Source: Actinomycetota bacterium (GTDB lineage: Bacteria > Actinomycetota > Geothermincolia > Geothermincolales > RBG-13-55-18). Taken from it: a DNA stretch of 32,216 nt. The notes under the pieces were generated by a model. It was not told the origin of the DNA. It was given only the letters and a program-made list of their open reading frames with translations, and did not search any database. The position numbers and the translations under genes are program-made. Of the stretch, positions 22,981 to 31,291 are shown one piece after another (position 1 is the first letter of the stretch; every line of letters begins with the position of its first letter). The stretch is taken from assembly GCA_016931915.1 (NCBI GenBank), contig JAFGDU010000177.1:1-32216 (forward strand), in the 5' to 3' direction.

Positions 22981-25407
22981 ATGGTTTCAGGCAGCAGGAT
23001 AAGAAGTCTATTCATGTTCATAGCGGCGGTGTTTCTGGCCCTGGTGATCGCTGCCCCCGTCCTTGCGTCTCACGGTCCCGGTAGCCGGACGCAGGCCGGC
23101 GTGACCTCGGCTGCCGCGGGAGATATGACTCTGCTGGGCCTGGACGCCCGGGACTACGCGAACAGGATGGCCGCCAAGGTGCCGCAGTCGGAGAGGAACT
23201 CCATCCGCCATTTCAAGGTCATCGTGATGTGGAACAAGATCGAGGGCGCGGAAGGGGTCTACGACTGGACCTATTACGATAACGAGATCAACCTGATGCT
23301 GGCGGACGGGGCCGAATCCATAAACATGACGCTCGGAAGCTCCGTGCCCACCTGGGCGCAGGATCCCTCTTACGGGGACAGGGCTCCCAAAGCTCCACCG
23401 AAGGATATAGGGTATTGGCACGATTTCTGCGCAGCGGTGGCGGAGCATTACGGCAGCGTCGTCGATTTCTACGAGATATGGAACGAACCCGGGTGGGACG
23501 CGGACTCGGAGGCCACGAAGACCTTCGGCCCCGACACCTACCATTTCGGTGGCCAGGTGGAGACCGAGTACCTGCCCCTGCTGCAGGCGGGTTATGCGGG
23601 GATCAAGGAGAAGGATCCAACCGCGCTGGTCCTGTGCGGGGCCCTTATCAACACCTTGAACCAGGACCCCAATACAGGTGCCGACCTCTATCTGAGCCTC
23701 TTCGACGAGGTGAACCGTCCCGGCCAGGACGTATCCATCCAGATCGATGCGAGCGATACCATCGTGGCCGAGCGCCCCATGTACTTCAACTACAAGGGAT
23801 CCTGGAACGGCGGCCACGATGTCCTCGGGGCCACGGCCGCGGGCAAGGAGTGGTATTTCGCCGAGGGAACCACGCGCAGCGGTTTCGACGAGTGGCTGTG
23901 CCTGCAGAACCCAAACGCCGCCGACATCCAGGTGACCGCAACATACATGTTCGGCCCCGGCCAGGGCGCCAACCAGGTAGAGGCCTACAGCCTGCAGCCC
24001 AATTCGCGCACCACCCTCATGGTCAATAACGAGGTGGGCCCGGAGAGGGACGTCTCTGTAAAGCTCACCTCCACGAGCGACTTCATAGCCGAGCGCCCCA
24101 TGTACTTCAACTACCAGGGCGCATGGACGGGAGGCCACGACGTCCTCGGTGCCACGGCAGCGGGCAAGGAGTGGTATTTCGCCGAGGGCACAACGCGCGG
24201 CGGCTTCGACGAGTGGCTGTGCCTGCAGAATCCCAACGCCGGAGCCATCCAGGTCACGGCGACCTTCATGTTCGGCCCCGGCCAGGGCGCCAACAAGACG
24301 GAGACCTACACCCTGGATCCGACCTCCCGTACCACCTTCAAGGTGAACGACCTGGTGGGACCGGATAAAGATGTCTCCATCAAGCTCACCTCGACCAGCG
24401 ACTTCATAGCCGAGCGCCCCATGTACTTCAACTACCAGGGCGCATGGACGGGAGGCCACGATGTCGTGGGGACCACGGCGGCGGGCAAGGAGTGGTATTT
24501 CGCCGAGGGGACCACGCGCGGCGGCTTCGACGAGTGGCTTTGCCTGCAGAACCCCAACGCCGCCGCCATCCAGGCCACCTTCACCTTCATGTTCGGCCCC
24601 GGCCAGGGCGCCAACCAGACGATGACCTTCAGCCTGGACCCCACCTCGCGCACTACCTTCAAGGTGAACGACCTGGTGGGCTCCGACAAGGACGTCTCGG
24701 TAAAGATCACTTCGGCCAGCGACTTCATAGCCGAGCGCCCCATGTACTTCAATTACCAGGGCGCGTGGACGGGAGGCCACGACGTGGTGGGAGCCAACGG
24801 CGCCTCGACCACGTGGTATTTTGCGGAGGGCTGTACGGGGTACTCTATCCAGGAATACCTGTGTTTGCAGAACCCGCACTACGAGGGGGTCTCGGCCGAC
24901 CTGACCTTCATGATGACCAAGGGCGAGGTGTTCAAACGCACCGTCAACCTGGCTCCGAATTCGCGTACCACATTCGATATAAACATGCTCATCGGTTTCC
25001 ATGGTTCCTGCGACGCCATAGCCGTACATCCGTACAAGAACTACTGGCAATGGGGAGAGCATTATACCTACCTGACACAGAGCCTGCAGTCCCGCAATGT
25101 CTGGCATGAACTAATGGTTACGGAGGCTGGCTGGCCTCATACGAGCGAGCCCCCGAACCCGGCCGCCTACAGCGAGGCAAAGCAGGCGGAAGCTATCGGC
25201 TCGGTAGGGGTCGGAGACCTCTTCGCCCATGGATGCAAGAAGATATGGATATACAGGGATATGGACGAAGATCCCGGGACATCGTGGGACAACGTTTATT
25301 ACGGTCTTTTTAACTACCTGGGCAGCCCGCACCCCTCCTGGGCCATCTATAAGCAGTGGCAGTCCCAGCTCCCGGATTACCCGACGCTTCCTGCGGCGCT
25401 TCCATGA
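22981..25407 (+). CDS. Secreted glycosidase-like TIM barrel interrupted by four WYFAEG repeats
   Basis: An 808-residue exported protein with a signal peptide (FMFIAAVFLALVIAAPVLA). Residues about 50-243 look like the first half of a clan GH-A glycoside hydrolase barrel (GH39-like): VMWNKIEGAEGVYDW, then VDFYEIWNEPGWD with acid/base E169. Residues about 672-808 are the second half: DAIAVHPYKNYW, MVTEAGWP with candidate nucleophile E715, and a late YYGLFNYLGSPHPSWAIY. Between them about 425 residues consist of WYFAEGTTR-x-GFDEWLCLQNPN repeats, four units each exactly 321 bases apart. Without the insert the two glutamates would be about 120 residues apart, as usual in GH-A enzymes. ATG at 22981 is preferred; starts at 22927 and 22963 are in frame. 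Substrate is unknown, and whether the barrel still folds is unproven. Confidence 0.8.
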   Translation: MVSGSRIRSLFMFIAAVFLALVIAAPVLASHGPGSRTQAGVTSAAAGDMTLLGLDARDYANRMAAKVPQSERNSIRHFKVIVMWNKIEGAEGVYDWTYYDNEINLMLADGAESINMTLGSSVPTWAQDPSYGDRAPKAPPKDIGYWHDFCAAVAEHYGSVVDFYEIWNEPGWDADSEATKTFGPDTYHFGGQVETEYLPLLQAGYAGIKEKDPTALVLCGALINTLNQDPNTGADLYLSLFDEVNRPGQDVSIQIDASDTIVAERPMYFNYKGSWNGGHDVLGATAAGKEWYFAEGTTRSGFDEWLCLQNPNAADIQVTATYMFGPGQGANQVEAYSLQPNSRTTLMVNNEVGPERDVSVKLTSTSDFIAERPMYFNYQGAWTGGHDVLGATAAGKEWYFAEGTTRGGFDEWLCLQNPNAGAIQVTATFMFGPGQGANKTETYTLDPTSRTTFKVNDLVGPDKDVSIKLTSTSDFIAERPMYFNYQGAWTGGHDVVGTTAAGKEWYFAEGTTRGGFDEWLCLQNPNAAAIQATFTFMFGPGQGANQTMTFSLDPTSRTTFKVNDLVGSDKDVSVKITSASDFIAERPMYFNYQGAWTGGHDVVGANGASTTWYFAEGCTGYSIQEYLCLQNPHYEGVSADLTFMMTKGEVFKRTVNLAPNSRTTFDINMLIGFHGSCDAIAVHPYKNYWQWGEHYTYLTQSLQSRNVWHELMVTEAGWPHTSEPPNPAAYSEAKQAEAIGSVGVGDLFAHGCKKIWIYRDMDEDPGTSWDNVYYGLFNYLGSPHPSWAIYKQWQSQLPDYPTLPAALP
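23712..24987 (+). repeat. WYFAEG repeat array inside the glycosidase gene
   Basis: The Trp codons starting each unit lie at 23851, 24172, 24493 and 24814, a constant 321-base period (107 residues). The array enters at the VN-x3-G-x-DVSI point of a unit and leaves at the matching TTFDIN point, so whole units are present in a circularly permuted register. Confidence 0.8.
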
Positions 25408-25548
25408 CCGCGATGTGCGATGACGGATGGACCGCCGAACGGGCCGTGTCGAGCAGGGACAAGAAGGTTGACAAGTGCTGCTGACCTGTGTGGTTGATGT
25501 TGCCATACTCAAAGCGGTTACCGACCGATGGTGAGGTGGGGACCGGCT

Positions 25549-26661
25549 ATGCGAGCTGCCATCTTTGCGGACCAGCTTTTCTACGACCAACCCGGAGGTA
25601 TCGGGACCTACCTGCGCCATCTCATACCCGGACTGGCGGACAGGCCGGAGGGAGTCGACCTGGTGCTGGTACACCACGGCGAGGAAGGCGAGAGGCCCTT
25701 CGCGGGCCTGGCGGGGGTGGAGGAGGTGCGGCTGCAGGCCCGCCGGGACGTGATGGGCCTGGCCTGGCACGGCCTGGGAAGGCCGCGCATGGAGCGCTTT
25801 TGCGGTGACGTGGACCTGGTGCATGCGCCATCCCTGGTTTACCCCCCTTCCCGCGCCCCGCTGGTGGCCACCGTGCACGATCTCTGTATCCTCAAATACC
25901 CCCGGGCTTTCCCCGGACGCTGGAGGGCCTTTCACCGCCGTGGTTTGAACCTCATCATGCGCGAGGCGAAGGCGATCATGGTGGACTCCCGCAGTACCTA
26001 CGATGACCTGCGCTGCCTGGCCGGAAAGCGCGACCCCAGGGCAAAGGTCGTTCCGCTGGGCGTGGAGATCCCAGCGGAGCCGGACGAAAAAGAGGTAGCC
26101 GGGGTCCTTTCCAAGCATGGATTGGATGCGGGATATATCCTTTTCGTGGGAACGGTTGAACCCCGCAAGAACCTTACCCGCCTGGTCCAGGCCTATGCGG
26201 CTTTCGACCGCGAGGAACGCGAGAAAAGCGGTGAGCTGGTGATCGTTGGCGCTCCAGGGTGGATGGGACGGCGCGAGCTCTCGCGCATCGTGTCCCAGGC
26301 GGGGGTGAGGTGGCTCGGATACCTTCCCCAGCGTGAACTGGAGGCCGTATACCGCGGCGCGAGCATCTTTGTCTATCCCTCGGTGTACGAGGGTTTCGGC
26401 CTCCCGGTGCTCGAGGCCATGGCCCGTGGGCTGGCGGTGGTCACCTCGGACAGTTCCTCGTTGCGCGAGATCGGCGAGGGGGTGGCGCTCCTGGTAGACC
26501 CGATGGATCCCATGGAGCTCGGAAAGGCCATGCGGCGGTTGATTCTAGATGAGGATATGCGCGGGGACCTGGCGCGGAAGGGGAGAGGACGGGCCGCGGA
26601 ATATCCATGGGAACTTACCATCGAGATGACTCTGGAAGTGTACAATGACTCCTTGCGGTAG
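25549..26661 (+). CDS. Glycosyltransferase family 4 (GT-B fold)
   Basis: A 370-residue GT4 enzyme. The first strand and loop are RAAIFADQLFYDQPGGIGTYLRHL, the form seen in mannosyl- and other transferases of O-antigen-like clusters. The inter-domain region has ATVHDLCILKYPRAF and the DSRSTYDDL helix start. The donor domain starts YILFVGTVEPRKNLTRLV, and the E-x7-E pair is E281 and E289 in YEGFGLPVLEAM. It resembles the truncated GT4 at the right edge (31292). GAGGTGGGG upstream favours the ATG at 25549 over 25528. It converges with the third double-CxxC gene, 17 bases away; a GCGAG-AGT-CTCGC hairpin at 26661-26673 lies between them. Confidence 0.9.
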   Translation: MRAAIFADQLFYDQPGGIGTYLRHLIPGLADRPEGVDLVLVHHGEEGERPFAGLAGVEEVRLQARRDVMGLAWHGLGRPRMERFCGDVDLVHAPSLVYPPSRAPLVATVHDLCILKYPRAFPGRWRAFHRRGLNLIMREAKAIMVDSRSTYDDLRCLAGKRDPRAKVVPLGVEIPAEPDEKEVAGVLSKHGLDAGYILFVGTVEPRKNLTRLVQAYAAFDREEREKSGELVIVGAPGWMGRRELSRIVSQAGVRWLGYLPQRELEAVYRGASIFVYPSVYEGFGLPVLEAMARGLAVVTSDSSSLREIGEGVALLVDPMDPMELGKAMRRLILDEDMRGDLARKGRGRAAEYPWELTIEMTLEVYNDSLR

Positions 26662-26678
26662 CGAGAGTCTCGCAGCGC

Positions 26679-27755
26679 CTAGCTCCTGCCGGGGGTAACC
26701 TCGACCTCCAGGTCTCCGTCCTCGGACAGTTCCCACTCCACGAAGGAGTCCACGTTAAGGGCGGATTCGAAGATGCCCTGGGCAAAACCCACCATCATCA
26801 GGTAACACGAGGCGTTGTCGATGCGCATGCGCAGCCCCTTGACGCCCATCTTGAATTCTTTCAGGTTGCCTATTCCACGCAGTGCGAGCTGGACGCGCAG
26901 ATCCTCCTCGCTCCGCACGTCGTTGATGGAATAGAACCCCGTCTTGGTAAAACGGCGTTGCGCCTCCACGATCACCTCGGGGATGGTGTCGCCCAGCTCG
27001 TCCTGCAGCGCGTCGAACAGGTTATCCAGCAGTTGCGTCCCGAGTATGGCCATGCGCCTGCGCGTGCGCCCGTCGACGATGGTGCCGTTTTCGAGATCCC
27101 AGCGGAAGGCGGAAAAAGCCTTGGGGGCGCCACAGGTGGCGCACTGCACCAGCTCGATATCGCCGTCCCGATGCTCATAGCTGGTTAGGCGCAGCCTTTT
27201 CTTGAGGGCGGTGGGAAACTCCGTCCACGAGGTGGTGAATTCGTACAGCCCCGGAGCGATCTCCTCGTAGACGACCGAGTGTTCTCCCCCCACCACCGAC
27301 GCAATGGCTCCGGAGAGCGCCCCCGCCGCCTCGGGAACTGAAAATGGATTTAAAATGGTCTGCTTGAAGAAATCGTCCTCGTTTCCCGCGTAGATCGCGC
27401 AGGAGGATTCGTACTTCCCGAAACCGAGTACGTGGCAGAAGGTCGTAATGGGCTTGACCAGTATGCCTACGCTGACCTGGCCTTTCTGTACCAGTTCCTT
27501 CATCTCGTCCGGTACTACCTCCCTCATATAGCGAGCGGTCCCCCGGGCGGTGATATTGATAACCAGGGTCTCGATGGGAAACCCGATGATGCTACCGATG
27601 TTGGCGAAGAGCGGATCCAGGTTCTCGCATTCTATAAAACTCATGCGGGCTTGCGGGAGTGCCCTCTGGACGATATCGCCGTTATTCAGCCAGCTGTGAG
27701 CGGCGTTGAAGGTCTCGGGCACTCCGCATTCCTCGCATACGTTGACATGCAGCAT
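26679..27755 (-). CDS. Double-CxxC paralogue C, divergent, function unknown
   Basis: A 358-residue soluble protein with the same two-part plan as the genes at 12008 and 13570 but much less similar. CEECGVP (C7/C10) opens the first half and CATCGAP (C205/C208) the second. The second half again has G-T-I, TRRRMAI and a helix LDNLFDALQDELGDTIPE, then LRGIGNLKEFKM and an ENARPP-like position reading DNASCYLM, followed by GFAQGIFESAL. The first half is more diverged, and the LTGDL segment of A and B is replaced. AGAGGAC seven bases before the ATG supports the start. It does not share the box found upstream of A and B, so regulation probably differs. A ligand-sensing or metal-binding role is only a guess. 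Confidence 0.75.
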   Translation of the reverse strand: MLHVNVCEECGVPETFNAAHSWLNNGDIVQRALPQARMSFIECENLDPLFANIGSIIGFPIETLVINITARGTARYMREVVPDEMKELVQKGQVSVGILVKPITTFCHVLGFGKYESSCAIYAGNEDDFFKQTILNPFSVPEAAGALSGAIASVVGGEHSVVYEEIAPGLYEFTTSWTEFPTALKKRLRLTSYEHRDGDIELVQCATCGAPKAFSAFRWDLENGTIVDGRTRRRMAILGTQLLDNLFDALQDELGDTIPEVIVEAQRRFTKTGFYSINDVRSEEDLRVQLALRGIGNLKEFKMGVKGLRMRIDNASCYLMMVGFAQGIFESALNVDSFVEWELSEDGDLEVEVTPGRS

Positions 27756-27848
27756 TTATATGTCCTCTCATCGTGTTTTATTATGCGAGCCTCTTATGAT
27801 ATCGGTATTGAATGTGCTGTAGTTTACGGGTTTAAGTTCACTTGCGAA

Positions 27849-27902
27849 CGTACACGTGCCAAGCCCTGCCGCGCGGCGCGTCACGGCACTGGACACCGTC
27901 GC
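27849..27902. repeat. Dispersed palindromic element, copy B
   Basis: cgtacacgtgcca (27849-27861) and ggcactggacaccgtcgc (27885-27902) match the ends of copy A at 1457-1546, with one base missing in the second motif. The middle is a different, shorter GC-rich sequence. Confidence 0.55.
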
Positions 27903-28160
27903 AAGGGTCTTATCTCCACGACCTTATATTAAAACGGGCCTGCTTCGCCGCTGACTCCTCGCAATACGGTTTTCCGCTTCGCGAAAAACCTAGCTTTCGC
28001 GATTCAAACCGGCGTAGGGGATTGCTCAGACGGATGGGGTTCGCCAGAGGACGTGGCAGCGCAGATCATGCATCTTAAAAGGCTGCGAAAGATCACTCCG
28101 TCCGGGTGTCGTTAAGCTAAGAACCTTCTTCCCGAGAGCCGTGGATCGGTCCGGGCTTCC

Positions 28161-28200
28161 GTCTGGGCTGCCACCAGACCGGGAGCCGGGGGTCGGTCTG
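28161..28200. other. Two mutually exclusive hairpins
   Basis: GTCTGG (28161-28166) can pair with CCAGAC (28174-28179), or CAGACCG (28175-28181) can pair with CGGTCTG (28194-28200). The shared arm means only one can form at a time, as in some attenuators; no function is shown. Confidence 0.4.
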
Positions 28201-28340
28201 AAGCGACATTGGGAGCAGCATGTACGAGAGTATGGCATTGCTATGGATATGCAACCTGCGGACAGGAGCGAAGACCGCTACCCCCGGGCCCGGGGACGTA
28301 AAAACTCAGAAGCGAGGACTGTTATCCCCGGGGTCGGGAA

Positions 28341-29624
28341 CTAACGACCAATGCCTTCGTAGTTGAATCCGAGGCGGCGGATGGTGAGAGGCTCGAGGCA
28401 GTTCCTGGCGTCCAGGATATCCCGGCTGCTCATGATCTCACCGACCTTGCGGAAATCCTGCATCTTGAACTCGTCCCAGTCCGTCAGGATGAGCAGGAGG
28501 TCGGCGTCCTTCAAGGCATCCAGGGCTCCCTGCGCGTATTCTACGTCCGGCAGCAGTCCGCGCACGTTGTCCATGGCCTGGGGATCGTAAGCCCGCACCC
28601 TGGCGCCGCCTTCAAGCAGCAGCTTCACGACTTCCACGGCGGGAGAGTCCCTCACGTCGTCGGTATTCGGCTTGAAAGCAAGGCCCCAGACGGCTATGTT
28701 CTTCCCCTCGAGACCGCCCAGGCGGATCTCCGCCTTCCTGGCCGTGAGCCTTATCTGCTCCCGGTTTACCTGCATCACGCCCTCGAGGAGGTAGAAGTGG
28801 TATCCCGAACTGCGCGCGATCTCGATGAGCGCCTGGCAGTCCTTGGGGAAGCAGGAGCCCCCGAACCCCGGGCCGGAGCGCAGGAATTCGAAGCCGATGC
28901 GGTGGTCGTACCCCATGCCCATGGCCACCTCCTTGACGTCGGCATCCACGGCCTCACAGATATTCGCGATGGCGTTTATGAAAGAGACCTTGGTGGCCAG
29001 AAAGGCGTTGGAGGCGTACTTGATCATCTCCGCGCTGGCGGGATCGGTGATAAAGAGGGGAGCGTTGAGGGGTCGGTAGAGCTCGGCCATGATGCCGGCC
29101 GCCTTCTGGCTCTCGGTGCCGATGACGATACGGTCGGGGTTGGTGAAGTCGCGCACCGCGGTGCCCTCGCGCAGGAATTCCGGGTTGGAGACGACGTCGA
29201 ATTCCTCTCCCCTCGCCTTCTCCTTGATCACCCTCTCTACCAGGCGGGTAGAACCCACGGGCATGGTGCTCTTGTTCACAATTATCTTGTAGCCGTGGAT
29301 GGAACCGGCGATGTCCGATGCGGCCTGGACCACGTAGGACATATCGGCCTCGCCCTCATCGCCCTGGGGAGTCCCGACGGTGATGAAGATGATCTCCGAC
29401 TCGCGTACGGCTTCGTCCGTATCGGTCGTGAATGTCAGGTTGCGGCCGAGGTGGCGCGATAGGAGTTCGGGGAGGCCGATCTCGTAGATGGTGACCTCTC
29501 CGCGGTTCAGGCGCGAGATCTTTTCCTCCTCCTTGTCCACGCCTATTACGGCATGTCCGAGGTCCGCAAAGCAGGCTCCGGTCACGAGTCCGACGTATCC
29601 GGTACCTATTACCGCTATCTTCAT
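28341..29624 (-). CDS. ugd: UDP-glucose 6-dehydrogenase
   Basis: A 427-residue cytosolic enzyme that oxidises UDP-glucose twice with NAD+ to UDP-glucuronate, a precursor of acidic surface polysaccharides. The NAD-binding Rossmann motif KIAVIGTGYVGLVTG is at the very N-terminus, the central segment has INAIANICEAVDADV, the catalytic loop GPGFGGSCFPKD contains C258, and the C-terminal domain has GLAFKPNTDDVRDSPA. All these are typical of the UDP-glucose/GDP-mannose dehydrogenase family, and the length is normal. ATG at 29624 is chosen because the Rossmann strand follows at once; GTG at 29633, nearer the AAGGAG, is possible. It is transcribed alone and would feed the glycosyltransferases on both sides. 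A related substrate such as UDP-HexNAc is less likely from these motifs. Confidence 0.95.
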   Translation of the reverse strand: MKIAVIGTGYVGLVTGACFADLGHAVIGVDKEEEKISRLNRGEVTIYEIGLPELLSRHLGRNLTFTTDTDEAVRESEIIFITVGTPQGDEGEADMSYVVQAASDIAGSIHGYKIIVNKSTMPVGSTRLVERVIKEKARGEEFDVVSNPEFLREGTAVRDFTNPDRIVIGTESQKAAGIMAELYRPLNAPLFITDPASAEMIKYASNAFLATKVSFINAIANICEAVDADVKEVAMGMGYDHRIGFEFLRSGPGFGGSCFPKDCQALIEIARSSGYHFYLLEGVMQVNREQIRLTARKAEIRLGGLEGKNIAVWGLAFKPNTDDVRDSPAVEVVKLLLEGGARVRAYDPQAMDNVRGLLPDVEYAQGALDALKDADLLLILTDWDEFKMQDFRKVGEIMSSRDILDARNCLEPLTIRRLGFNYEGIGR

Positions 29625-29662
29625 AGGGCTCACCCACTCCTTCCCTCATCTTTCTCCCTGCA

Positions 29663-29692
29663 AGGATACAGCCTTCACGCATGGGATTTCAA
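29663..29692 (-). promoter_or_regulatory. Candidate promoter for UDP-glucose dehydrogenase
   Basis: On the minus strand TTGAAA (29692-29687) and TATCCT (29668-29663) are 18 bases apart and lie about 40-70 bases before the start codon. The -10 box is imperfect. Confidence 0.35.
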
Positions 29693-29904
29693 ACCGATCG
29701 TCCAGCCGCGGAAGCATGAAGGGGCTGGGATCGCGTTGATACCGCGACCGGTACCGCCATCGCTTCGCTGGTGTGGCGCTGGGCGGATCCCGGACCCCGG
29801 TTGGAAGTCGTTCCGTCTAAAGCCTAAAATGGAGGTCGGCGGGGGATGGGACCCGCGGCTGGCGGGGAAGGTATGCGCCATCGCAATCACGCAGAGAGGT
29901 TATA

Positions 29905-30732
29905 TTGAGAACGAGAACCGGGATTATCGTAATACCCGTCCTGATCATTATCCTTGCTGCCGCTTGGATCGCGGCTGGCTGCGGCAACTCGCAGGATGGC
30001 TCGGCATGGCTGAGCGATTGCGGAAAGGCGGTGGAAGACTACGCGCAGAGTAGCGGGTACCTCCACTTCGTGCAGGAAAAGGAATACAGCATGGGGATGG
30101 AAGTGGGGCAATTCGAGCAGAGAATCCGCGTCGAAGGAGATATTATCTTCCCGGACCGCGAGAGTTACGAGTACAGCGAGACCTCGAACAGCTCCCTGCA
30201 ACCCGATCAGCCAATGGAGAATTCCTTCTCCTATCTCACCCTGGACGGGGGAAAAACGGCCTACGTGGCGGGAGAACGCCTGTCCGTGGAGCTGGGGGTG
30301 ATGGGGTGGGTACATTATACGCCACAGACCGGTCAGAGCCGCTATTTCAGCTACGTTGAGCTCATGCAGGGCCTTACGGCCCCGCAGGGTGACGCGGAAT
30401 GGTTGGGGTTTGAGGATTTGAACGGGGAGAGGTGCGCGCGCATCCGGCACAGTATAAGCGGCCAGGAACTGGTAGACAAGCTCTTCCAGGAGGACCCCAC
30501 CTTGGGCGAACAATACCAGGATGTCGACATGAGCAACTTCGTGGGGGAGGTGTCGTTCGAGATATGGATAGCGGAGGAGGACGGGCTGCCGCGGCAGGTT
30601 GTCATGGACCAGGTCATAACCCTGGAGAACGGCGCCAACAGCACCACCCACCTGCACATGGCTTTTTCCGGCTACGGAGAGGAGCCGCCGCTGACCATAG
30701 AGGCACCCGCCTTCTTCACGGATGCCGTTTGA
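29905..30732 (+). CDS. Lipoprotein of unknown function
   Basis: A 275-residue exported lipoprotein. Two arginines and a long hydrophobic stretch lead to a clear lipobox IAAGC with C26. The mature part is beta-rich: VEGDIIFPDRESYEYS, MENSFSYLTLDGGKTAYV, FEDLNGERCARIRHSI and VSFEIWIAEEDGLPRQVVMD. The pattern of exposed strands with a carrier-like layout recalls LolA/LppX/LprG-type lipid-binding lipoproteins, but no diagnostic residue was seen and this is a guess. The start is TTG at 29905, five bases after AGAGAGG; no ATG lies before the signal. It precedes the SMR-like transporter by 118 bases in the same direction and could assist lipid-linked glycan traffic. Confidence 0.75.
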   Translation: MRTRTGIIVIPVLIIILAAAWIAAGCGNSQDGSAWLSDCGKAVEDYAQSSGYLHFVQEKEYSMGMEVGQFEQRIRVEGDIIFPDRESYEYSETSNSSLQPDQPMENSFSYLTLDGGKTAYVAGERLSVELGVMGWVHYTPQTGQSRYFSYVELMQGLTAPQGDAEWLGFEDLNGERCARIRHSISGQELVDKLFQEDPTLGEQYQDVDMSNFVGEVSFEIWIAEEDGLPRQVVMDQVITLENGANSTTHLHMAFSGYGEEPPLTIEAPAFFTDAV

Positions 30733-30769
30733 ACCGGGTATGGGGGCCGTGGTATAAGGCTGATATAAT
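30729..30769 (+). promoter_or_regulatory. Possible promoter before the SMR-like gene
   Basis: TTGAAC (30729-30734) overlaps the lipoprotein stop and is 18 bases from TATAAG (30753-30758). A second, consensus TATAAT lies at 30764-30769 but without a good -35 at proper spacing. Confidence 0.3.
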
Positions 30770-30850
30770 ACGCCTGATATACGCTCGCTCAACAGGAAGA
30801 CCCCGGACACGCATGGAGTGTCCGCAGCGGGGAGGCATAAGGAGGAAGAA

Positions 30851-31261
30851 ATGCATGCAGCAATCAAGCCGGTATCTTTTGTCTTGATATTCTTCGCCGT
30901 CACCCTGGCCGTTGCGGGGCAGATAAGCTTACGTAGGGGCATGAATACCCTGACGGAGAGAACGGGACTGGAGGGGACGGACCTTCTCAAACACCCCTTT
31001 ACCTTCATCAAGGAGATACTCAAGACCTGGGTGGTCGTCCTGGGGCTGATCTTCTTCGTCTCCTCGGCCTTTTTCTGGCTCATGGTGCTGTCATCGGTGC
31101 CATTGGGGGTGGCCTATCCCTTCGTGGCCCTGACCTACATAGCGGTCATGGTCTACGACAAGATATTCGAGAATTACCCCATAAACGCCTGGAACTGGGT
31201 GGGTGTGGCGCTCATAGTCGCCGGCGTGGTCATGATCTCCTTGCGGGCGACGCCGGAATGA
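30851..31261 (+). CDS. SMR/EamA-like small membrane transporter, ArnE-like flippase candidate
   Basis: A 136-residue protein with four hydrophobic helices, the size of small multidrug resistance proteins and of the ArnE/ArnF subunits that flip undecaprenyl-phosphate-aminoarabinose. Helix 1 ends in AGQISLRRGM. Helices 2-4 contain SSVPLGVAYPFVALTYIAVMVYDKIFENYPINAWNWVGVALIVAGVVMISL, the Pro- and Glu-bearing pattern common to this superfamily. Given the GT39/GT-C enzymes in the window, flipping a lipid-linked sugar is a better guess than drug export, but this is inference from context. AAGGAGG seven bases before the ATG fixes the start; an upstream in-frame start at 30818 adds a polar, non-conserved extension. 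It is followed after 30 bases by a GT4 gene, so the two are probably co-transcribed. Confidence 0.8.
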   Translation: MHAAIKPVSFVLIFFAVTLAVAGQISLRRGMNTLTERTGLEGTDLLKHPFTFIKEILKTWVVVLGLIFFVSSAFFWLMVLSSVPLGVAYPFVALTYIAVMVYDKIFENYPINAWNWVGVALIVAGVVMISLRATPE

Positions 31262-31291
31262 CCTGCGGCCGATGGGGGGGTGGAGCCGGGC

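Larger units (their letters stand above)
27756..28340. other. 585-base spacer with structured DNA, no gene seen
   Basis: The spacer lies between the end of UDP-glucose dehydrogenase and the start of paralogue C, both on the minus strand. It holds copy B of the dispersed element, two overlapping hairpins at 28161-28200 and a CCCCGGGCCCGGGG palindrome at 28282-28295. A + strand frame at 28141-28344 has no recognisable domain. A non-coding RNA cannot be excluded but no known family was recognised. Confidence 0.5.

Noticed and set aside
23712..24987. Direct repeats considered as CRISPR
   Set aside because: The units are 321 bases, coding and without spacers.
23008..25107. 699-codon open frame on the minus strand
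   Set aside because: It is antisense to the glycosidase-repeat gene; length comes from GC-rich codons and repeat structure, and the translation is repetitive Val/Gly/His-rich without domain motifs.
28121..28210. gagccgtgg segment considered as a group II intron domain V
   Set aside because: The GAAA-type loop, the pairing arm and an intron-encoded reverse transcriptase are missing.
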